Shown: piece by piece, positions 59,121 to 64,000 of the stretch
Layout: every line of letters begins with the position of its first letter
Numbering within the stretch: position 1 is the first letter of the stretch
NCBI RefSeq assembly: GCF_014451325.2
Contig: NZ_JACSCH020000016.1
Location: forward strand, 44,127 to 108,126
From: Streptomyces sp. CB02980
Lineage (GTDB): Bacteria; Actinomycetota; Actinomycetes; Streptomycetales; Streptomycetaceae
Reading direction: 5' to 3'
DNA: 64,000 nt
Made by a program: the position numbers and the translations under genes
Notes under the pieces: model-generated
Databases searched by the model: none
What the model was told of the DNA's origin: nothing
The model's input: the letters and a program-made list of their open reading frames with translations, nothing else

Positions 59121-60106
59121 CGGGCCGGGTGGAGCTGGGCCGCCAGCTTGTCGACGGCCGCGGGGACGCGGACGCCGAGGACGGTGTCGGAGAGCGGCAT
59201 CACGGAGAACCGGCGGTTCTTGATCGCGGGGACGTCCTTGAGGGCCGGGTCGTCGAGGAGCCGCTTCTTCTTCTGTTCGACGGTGGTGGAGCCGTAGTCG
59301 TAGATGACGACGACCTCGGGCTTGCGGGCGACGACCTGTTCCCAGGTGGCGTCGCCGAAGGCCTTGTCGAGGTCGGCGAAGACGTTCCGGCCGCCGGCGC
59401 GGGTGATGAGCTCGTTGCCGATGCCCTTGCCGCCGGCGGTGAAGGCGGTCTTGTCGCCGCTGTCGTAGACGAAGACGGAGACGGGCGCGGTGCCCTTGAG
59501 GCGCTTCTCGGTGGCGGCGACGGTGGTCCGCGCCTCCCGGACCCACTTCTCGGCCCGGTCGGGGACGCCGAACGTCCGGCCGATCTCGTCGACTTCGCGG
59601 TAGAGGTCGTCGACGGAGGGCGAACCGGACGGGCAGTACTCGGTGTTGAGCCGGGTGTCGATGCCCGCGCGCTTCAGGTCGTCGCGGCTCCGGCCGTCCT
59701 TGCTCGTGAAGGCGGAGGAGTAGCCGCCGTACACGAAGTCGGGGGCGGCGGCGAGCAGGGCCTCCTTGGAGGGGTACTCCTTCGCGAGGACGGGGACGGA
59801 GTCGTACGCCTTCTTGTAGGCGGGGAGGATCGCGTCGTCGAGGTAGGCGGTGCCGACGAGGGACTTCTCCAGGCCGAGGGCGAGCATGACCTCGGTGACG
59901 TGCTGGTTCATGGTGACGGCGCGCTTCGGCGGGGCCTTGAAGGTGTTCTTCACACCGCAGTTGGAGACGGTGTACGGGAATCCCGGGGCGGCCTTGGCCG
60001 CGGGGGTCTCCGTCGCGGGGGCCGAGCAGGCGGCGAGCAGCGGGAGCAGAGCGGCGGCGGACAGCAGGGGTGCCAGGGGCAGCCGGGCGCGGCGGGGCCG
60101 GGACAT
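59117..60106 (-). CDS. btuF: Cobalamin ABC transporter substrate-binding lipoprotein
   Basis: A 329-residue lipoprotein: lipobox 'LLPLLAACSAP', then a class III binding fold with 'KRAVTMNQHVTEVMLALGLE', 'LAAAPDFVYGGYSSAF' and 'KPEVVVIYDYGSTTVEQKKK'. Cysteines in 'VSNCGVKNTF' and 'NTEYCPSGSP' may form a disulphide. The ATG at 60106 begins the signal peptide. The riboswitch directly upstream supports cobalamin or cobinamide as ligand. Confidence 0.92.
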   Translation of the reverse strand: MSRPRRARLPLAPLLSAAALLPLLAACSAPATETPAAKAAPGFPYTVSNCGVKNTFKAPPKRAVTMNQHVTEVMLALGLEKSLVGTAYLDDAILPAYKKAYDSVPVLAKEYPSKEALLAAAPDFVYGGYSSAFTSKDGRSRDDLKRAGIDTRLNTEYCPSGSPSVDDLYREVDEIGRTFGVPDRAEKWVREARTTVAATEKRLKGTAPVSVFVYDSGDKTAFTAGGKGIGNELITRAGGRNVFADLDKAFGDATWEQVVARKPEVVVIYDYGSTTVEQKKKRLLDDPALKDVPAIKNRRFSVMPLSDTVLGVRVPAAVDKLAAQLHPAR

Positions 60107-60149
60107 GACGGAACGTGCCTCCTCCGGGGATTTCCACGTCCCCGATCGG

Positions 60150-60265
60150 TGGTGGGAAGGCGGCAGGTCAGTTCCTGGCTTCCGTCTCCCTCGGGAGGCG
60201 GTCACAGTGGCGGGACCGTGCCGGATTCACACCGGCTTCCTGGCTCCTGCCGCCCGTAGGTCCCG
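60150..60265 (-). promoter_or_regulatory. Cobalamin riboswitch
   Basis: The minus strand has the B12-box core GCCGGTGTGAATCCGGC followed by ACGGTCCCGCCACTG, and further on AGCCAGGAACTGACCTGCC, in the order of the AdoCbl riboswitch. It covers most of the 169-base gap upstream of btuF. Boundaries are approximate. It should switch off the transporter when cobalamin is abundant. Confidence 0.95.
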
Positions 60266-60274
60266 GTCAGTGTC

Positions 60275-60703
60275 TCAGGCGTCGTACTCCTCGACGACCT
60301 TGACCTCTTCCTCGGTCACGACGCCCTCGACGATGGCGAAGGAGCGGAACTGGAAGGGGCCGGCGCCGTCGCTGTCCGCGGTGGAGACGAGGACGTAGTG
60401 GGCCTGCGGCTCGTTGGCGTACGAGATGTCCGTGCGGGACGGGTAGGCCTCGGTCGCGGTGTGCGAGTGGTAGACGATGACGGGCTCCTCGTCCCGGTCG
60501 TCCATCTCGCGGTAGAGCTTGAGCAGGTCCGCGGAGTCGAACTCGTAGAACGTGGGCGAGCGGGCGGCGTTGAGCATCGGGATGAACCGCTCGGGGCGGC
60601 CGGTGCCGACCGGGCCCGCGACCACGCCGCAGGCCTCGTCGGGGTGGTCCGCGCGGGAGTGTTCCACGATCTGGTCGTACAGGGCCCGGGTGATGGTCAG
60701 CAT
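60275..60703 (-). CDS. mec: JAMM/MPN metalloprotease (Mec-like)
   Basis: A 142-residue JAB1/MPN+ domain protein. Glu23 in 'HPDEACGVV' and the zinc motif 'VYHSHTATEAYPSRTD' (HSH-x7-S-x2-D) are intact. In mycobacteria the homologue Mec cleaves cysteine from CysO; here it may also remove the Met-Val tail of CysO. Clustered with cysM-cysO in actinobacteria, here separated from them by the btu genes. The ATG at 60703 is at the conserved position. Confidence 0.92.
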   Translation of the reverse strand: MLTITRALYDQIVEHSRADHPDEACGVVAGPVGTGRPERFIPMLNAARSPTFYEFDSADLLKLYREMDDRDEEPVIVYHSHTATEAYPSRTDISYANEPQAHYVLVSTADSDGAGPFQFRSFAIVEGVVTEEEVKVVEEYDA

Positions 60704-60826
60704 GCCGACAGGATAAGCCGACGGGCCGTTCCGTACCGGGGAGTGGTACGAAACGGCCCGCATGCCGAGACGATCGAGGTCAGAGCCGTTTGGGGACGGT
60801 CCGGGGCGATCGCCCGTGGGGTCCGG

Positions 60827-62254
60827 TCAGGACCGCTTGGCGAAGGCGGCGCCCTCGGGGTTGCGGGCCTTCAGGACCAGGTAGGAGACGCCGAGGATGA
60901 GACCCCAGACCGGGGCGGCGTACAGCGAGACCCGGGCGCCCTCGTCGATGCCCATCATCACGATGACCATGCCGATGAAGAGGAGCGCGAACCAGCTGGT
61001 GTACGGGGCTCCCGGGGCCTTGAAGGTGGACTCGGGGAGCTCGCCGCGGTTGGCCTTGGCCCGGTAGCGGATCTGGCAGACCAGGATCATGATCCAGGCC
61101 CACATGCCGGAGATGGTGGCGAAGGAGACGACGTACTCGAAGGCCTTGCCCGGGGCGACGTAGTTGATCCAGACGCCGACCAGCATCAGCGAGGCCGAGA
61201 AGGTCAGGCCGAGCAGCGGGGTGCCGCTCTTGGTGAGCTTCGTGAAGGCCTTCGGGCCCTGGCCGTTGAGCGCGAGGTCGCGCAGCATGCGGCCGGTGGA
61301 GTACATGCCCGAGTTGCAGGAGGACAGGGCGGCGGTCAGCACCACGAAGTTGACGACGGCGGCGCCGACGCCGAGGCCCATCTTCTCGAAGGCGGCGACG
61401 AACGGCGAGACGCCCGGCTGGAACTCGGTCCACGGGACGACCGACAGGATCATGATCAGCGCGCCGACGTAGAAGACGGCGATGCGCCACGGCACGGTGT
61501 TGATGGCCTTGGGCAGGACGGTCTTCGGGTCCTTGGACTCGCCGGCGGTGACGCCGACCAGCTCGACCGCGAGGAAGGCGAACATGACGATCTGCAGGGT
61601 CATCAGCGTGTTGCCGATGCCGGTGGGGAAGAAGCCGCCCTGGTCCCACAGGTGGGTCACGGAGGCGGTGTCGCCGGCGTCGGAGAAGCCGATGGTGAGG
61701 ATGCCGGCGCAGATCAGGATCATGCCGATGATGGCGGTGACCTTGACCATGGAGAACCAGAACTCCAGCTCACCGAAGAGCTTCACGGAGATCAGGTTGG
61801 CGCCGTAGAGGACGAACGTGAAGACCAGCGCGGAGATCCACTGCGGGATATCCCACCAGTACGTCATATAGGTGGCCGCGGCGGTGACTTCGGTGATGCC
61901 GGTGACGACCCAGAAGAGCCAGTACGTCCAGCCGGTCACGAAGCCCCAGAACGGGCCGACGAACTCCCGTGCGTACTCCGCGAAGGAGCCGGACACGGGG
62001 CGGTACATGAGGAGCTCGCCGAGGGCGCGCATGATGAAGAAGATGACCAGGCCCGCGATGGCGTACGCGAGGATCAGACTGGGCCCCGCCTTGGCGATGG
62101 CCTTGCCGGCGCCGAGGAAGAGGCCGGTGCCGATGGCACCGCCGATCGCGATCATCTGGATCTGCCGGGCGCCGAGGCCACGCTGGTAGCCCTCGCCGCC
62201 GTCCACGGCCCCGTCGGTGCCGTCGTGCTGCTTGTCGACCTGCACAGAGGTCAT
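60827..62254 (-). CDS. Amino acid permease (APC/AAT family)
   Basis: A 475-residue membrane protein with 12 helices. 'IQMIAIGGAIGTGLFLGAG' and 'FFIMRALGELLMYRPVSGSF' are AAT-family signatures; 'ITEVTAAATYMTYWW' and 'LSSCNSGMYSTGRMLRDLAL' fit the asparagine/GABA/aromatic permease group. Exact substrate is unclear. A 336-base region upstream contains nested inverted repeats. Confidence 0.93.
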   Translation of the reverse strand: MTSVQVDKQHDGTDGAVDGGEGYQRGLGARQIQMIAIGGAIGTGLFLGAGKAIAKAGPSLILAYAIAGLVIFFIMRALGELLMYRPVSGSFAEYAREFVGPFWGFVTGWTYWLFWVVTGITEVTAAATYMTYWWDIPQWISALVFTFVLYGANLISVKLFGELEFWFSMVKVTAIIGMILICAGILTIGFSDAGDTASVTHLWDQGGFFPTGIGNTLMTLQIVMFAFLAVELVGVTAGESKDPKTVLPKAINTVPWRIAVFYVGALIMILSVVPWTEFQPGVSPFVAAFEKMGLGVGAAVVNFVVLTAALSSCNSGMYSTGRMLRDLALNGQGPKAFTKLTKSGTPLLGLTFSASLMLVGVWINYVAPGKAFEYVVSFATISGMWAWIMILVCQIRYRAKANRGELPESTFKAPGAPYTSWFALLFIGMVIVMMGIDEGARVSLYAAPVWGLILGVSYLVLKARNPEGAAFAKRS

Positions 62255-62590
62255 GGTGATGCGCCTTTCTCCATGCTGATCCGCGCGACTGCGAGTGCGT
62301 CTGCCGCGGATCAGATCCTGATCCCCCCGGATGTGGATGGAGTGCTACCGGCGGTCAGCCGGTCAAAGCGCCCTCGGGGACAGGGGTGGCGTCCCCGAGC
62401 GGTCGTGAAGATTTATCACGGGCTGACGCGTGATCGAGGGAGTTGCGTGTGGCGCACGCCACAGAGATCGGCGGGCGAAAGGGGCCCAAGACGCCAAAGC
62501 GGACGCTCTGATAACGCATTCGTTATCCGGATTTGAGCGTCCGCTGAGCGAACATCCCGTCACGGAGGGGTGTCCGGAGGGGGGTTGCCG
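62255..62590. other. Intergenic region upstream of the permease
   Basis: No open frame is convincing. The main feature is the nested inverted repeat at 62498-62545. The rest should hold the permease promoter, but I cannot place it. Confidence 0.5.
62498..62545. terminator. Nested inverted repeat downstream of DUF2017 gene
   Basis: Outer arms AGCGGACGCTC (62498-62508) and GAGCGTCCGCT (62535-62545) enclose inner arms GATAACG (62510-62516) and CGTTATC (62521-62527). Both pairs are perfect. It lies 46-93 bases after the DUF2017 stop, so a terminator is likely, but the inner repeat could be a separate operator. Confidence 0.65.
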
Positions 62591-63172
62591 TCAGGACATC
62601 AAGGTCTCGACGAGGGACTCCTGGAGCGCCCCCAGCCAGAGGTACGCCATCACCATCGGCTTGCGCGGGTCGGAGTCCGGCAGCCGGTACAGCTGCTCGC
62701 CCTCCTCGTCGGTGACCTCCAGGCGGGTGCCGATGGTCAGCCGGAGGTCGTTGAGCGCGCCGAGCCAGGCACGGGACTCGTCCGGGGTCAGCTTCAGGAC
62801 GGCGCCGCCCTCGCCCGCCGCGTCGGCGGAGAGCGCGTCGAGGGCGCGGACGACGAGGAGGGCGTCCTCGCGCTTGCGGGCCCGCAGGTCGTTCTCGGTG
62901 AAGCGGCGGAAGTCGGAGGCGGCCGCCCGCAGCTCCTCGCTGTCGTCCCCGTACGCGTCGGGGAAGAGGCGCTTGAGGGCCGGGTCGGACGGCGGCTTGC
63001 TGGGGCCCTCGGCGAAGAGCGCGGCCAGCGGGTCGGCGTCCTTGGCGGGCTCGTCGCCCGGCCCGATCAGCTCCATGAGCTGGACGGCGAGGGAGCGGAG
63101 GATGGAGATCTCGACGTCGTCGAGGGCGACGGCCGCGCCGCCGCCGGGCAGGGTCTCGAAGTGGCCGGCCAT
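62591..63172 (-). CDS. DUF2017 family protein
   Basis: A 193-residue acidic, helical cytosolic protein. 'VEISILRSLAVQLMELIGPG', 'ASDFRRFTENDLRARKREDA' and 'PMVMAYLWLGALQESLVETL' match DUF2017. It is always encoded directly after clpS in actinobacteria (start overlaps the clpS stop, TGATG), so a link to ClpS-ClpAP/ClpC proteolysis is likely, though untested to my knowledge. Confidence 0.93.
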   Translation of the reverse strand: MAGHFETLPGGGAAVALDDVEISILRSLAVQLMELIGPGDEPAKDADPLAALFAEGPSKPPSDPALKRLFPDAYGDDSEELRAAASDFRRFTENDLRARKREDALLVVRALDALSADAAGEGGAVLKLTPDESRAWLGALNDLRLTIGTRLEVTDEEGEQLYRLPDSDPRKPMVMAYLWLGALQESLVETLMS

Positions 63173-63477
63173 CAGCCGCGGTCCTGGGTGAGGGTCGCCC
63201 AGAGGCCGTAGCCGTGCATCGCCTGCACGTCGCGCTCCATCTCCTCGCGGGTGCCGCTGGAGACCACCGCGCGGCCCTTGTAGTGCACGTCGAGCATCAG
63301 CTTGTGCGCCTTGTCCTTGGAATAGCCGAAGTACGCCTGGAAGACGTAGGTCACGTAGCTCATCAGGTTGACCGGATCGTTGTGCACGAGGGTCACCCAG
63401 GGCACGTCGGGTTCGACGACCGCGGAGACCTCCTCGGCCGATTCCGTACGTTCGATCTCAATAGGCGCGACGCTCAC
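63172..63477 (-). CDS. clpS: ATP-dependent Clp protease adaptor ClpS
   Basis: A 101-residue adaptor that binds N-degron substrates and passes them to the Clp ATPase. 'WVTLVHNDPVNLMSYVTYVF' contains the N-end-residue binding pocket (Asn-Asp), 'KDKAHKLMLDVHYKGRAVVS' forms the ATPase-binding face. The N-terminal 25 residues are flexible and acidic as usual. Confidence 0.97.
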   Translation of the reverse strand: MSVAPIEIERTESAEEVSAVVEPDVPWVTLVHNDPVNLMSYVTYVFQAYFGYSKDKAHKLMLDVHYKGRAVVSSGTREEMERDVQAMHGYGLWATLTQDRG

Positions 63478-63588
63478 TCACCCCATGCTGCCACCCCGGA
63501 GGGCCCGTCGCACAAACGGGTCACCCGCCCGTCACCCGCTCGCCCCACTATTCGTCACTCTGACGATTTCTGCGCTAGCATCGCTGAC

Positions 63589-64000
63589 ATGAACGCTGCG
63601 GACCTTGGGCTGCCGGTGGACGTGCCGTCGACCGCGCTCTTCACCGATCAGTACGAGCTGACCATGCTCCAGGCAGCCCTCCGGGGCGGCACCGCCGACC
63701 GACGCTCGGTCTTCGAGGTCTTCACCCGGCGACTGCCCGAGGGCCGGCGCTACGGCGTCCTCGCGGGCGTCGGCCGGGTCCTCGACGCCGTCGAGAACTT
63801 CCGTTTCGACCCCGCCGTCCTGGGCTTCCTGCGCGAGCACGGCATCGTCGACGAGCCGACCCTGGAATGGCTCGCCCGCTACCGCTTCACCGGCGACATC
63901 TGGGGCTACCCCGAGGGCGAGGTGTACTTCCCCGGCTCGCCCGTCCTGCGCGTCGAGGGCTCCTTCGCCGAGTGCGTGCTCCTGGAGACGGTGATCCTCT
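63589..64000 (+). CDS. pncB: Nicotinate phosphoribosyltransferase, 5' part
   Basis: The first 137 residues are inside the window; the gene continues beyond it. 'TALFTDQYELTMLQAALRGG', 'FEVFTRRLPEGRRYGVLAGV' and 'EGEVYFPGSPVLRVEGSFAE' match NAPRTase, which makes nicotinate mononucleotide from nicotinate and PRPP in NAD salvage. It is divergent from clpS. Confidence 0.93.
   Translation, partial: MNAADLGLPVDVPSTALFTDQYELTMLQAALRGGTADRRSVFEVFTRRLPEGRRYGVLAGVGRVLDAVENFRFDPAVLGFLREHGIVDEPTLEWLARYRFTGDIWGYPEGEVYFPGSPVLRVEGSFAECVLLETVIL

Overview
The window is a high-GC actinobacterial chromosome segment, almost certainly Streptomyces. The evidence is a heavy G/C bias at third codon positions, frequent GTG/TTG starts, class E/F sortases with LAXTG-type substrates, DasR-type dre operators in front of PTS genes, a CysM/CysO/Mec cluster, and a gene order on the right (rdgB, rph, nagF, nagE1, nagE2, MBL hydrolase, cysM, cysO, JAMM protein, amino-acid permease, DUF2017, clpS, nicotinate phosphoribosyltransferase) that I remember from S. 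coelicolor around SCO2902-SCO2917. No transposase, prophage, CRISPR array or replication origin was seen.

Layout. 0-7.3 kb: hypothetical protein, acyl-CoA synthetase, a chitin/cellulose-type LPMO behind a dre-like operator, a repeat-rich SPFH protein, and an NlpC/P60 protein with two peptidoglycan-binding domains. 7.4-8.0 kb: tRNA-Lys, then a gene-poor stretch with a 60-bp perfect palindrome. 8.0-12 kb: class F sortase with a His-rich surface protein, a NagD-type HAD phosphatase and a Tat-exported phosphodiesterase/phosphatase. 12-18.7 kb: a phosphonate (2-aminoethylphosphonate type) uptake and catabolism operon with a GntR/UTRA regulator. 18.7-26.5 kb: an LASTG wall protein, ROK regulator divergent from a Gfo/Idh/MocA oxidoreductase and UPF0303 gene, a choice-of-anchor-A wall protein, FAH-family enzyme, a YidC paralogue and DUF6412. 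26.6-32.2 kb: HxlR regulator and MFS exporter, DUF3311 plus sodium symporter pair, class E sortase, SEC-C protein.

32.3-38.2 kb is the accessory region: a large HKD-nuclease/SF2 helicase/DUF3427 protein, a convergent unknown 262-residue protein, and a DUF262-DUF1524 (GmrSD/SspE-like) protein. Base composition looks lower in GC than the flanks, and the families are those of phage/foreign-DNA defence. This is the best candidate for an undescribed system.

38.3-48.8 kb: small membrane protein, DUF445 protein, an ABC-2 exporter (one ATPase, two permeases), a bifunctional penicillin-binding protein, a Gdx/SugE guanidinium exporter under a guanidine-III riboswitch, GroES-like protein, DUF3618, Bcp peroxiredoxin, ProP-type transporter and tRNA-Leu. 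48.9-54.1 kb: rdgB, a lipoprotein, rph and the N-acetylglucosamine PTS genes with one dre before nagE1 and three before nagE2. 54.2-64 kb: MBL hydrolase, membrane-tethered PemK-like protein, the cysteine pathway cysM-cysO with a leader peptide, a cobalamin-riboswitch-controlled btuFCD transporter, the JAMM protease, amino-acid permease, DUF2017, clpS and the start of nicotinate phosphoribosyltransferase.

Functional links: the LPMO, nag PTS genes and dre sites point to chitin/GlcNAc use under DasR; the CysO carrier ends in GG plus two extra residues and so would need the JAMM protease; two sortases and at least two sorting-signal proteins lie in one 23-kb interval.
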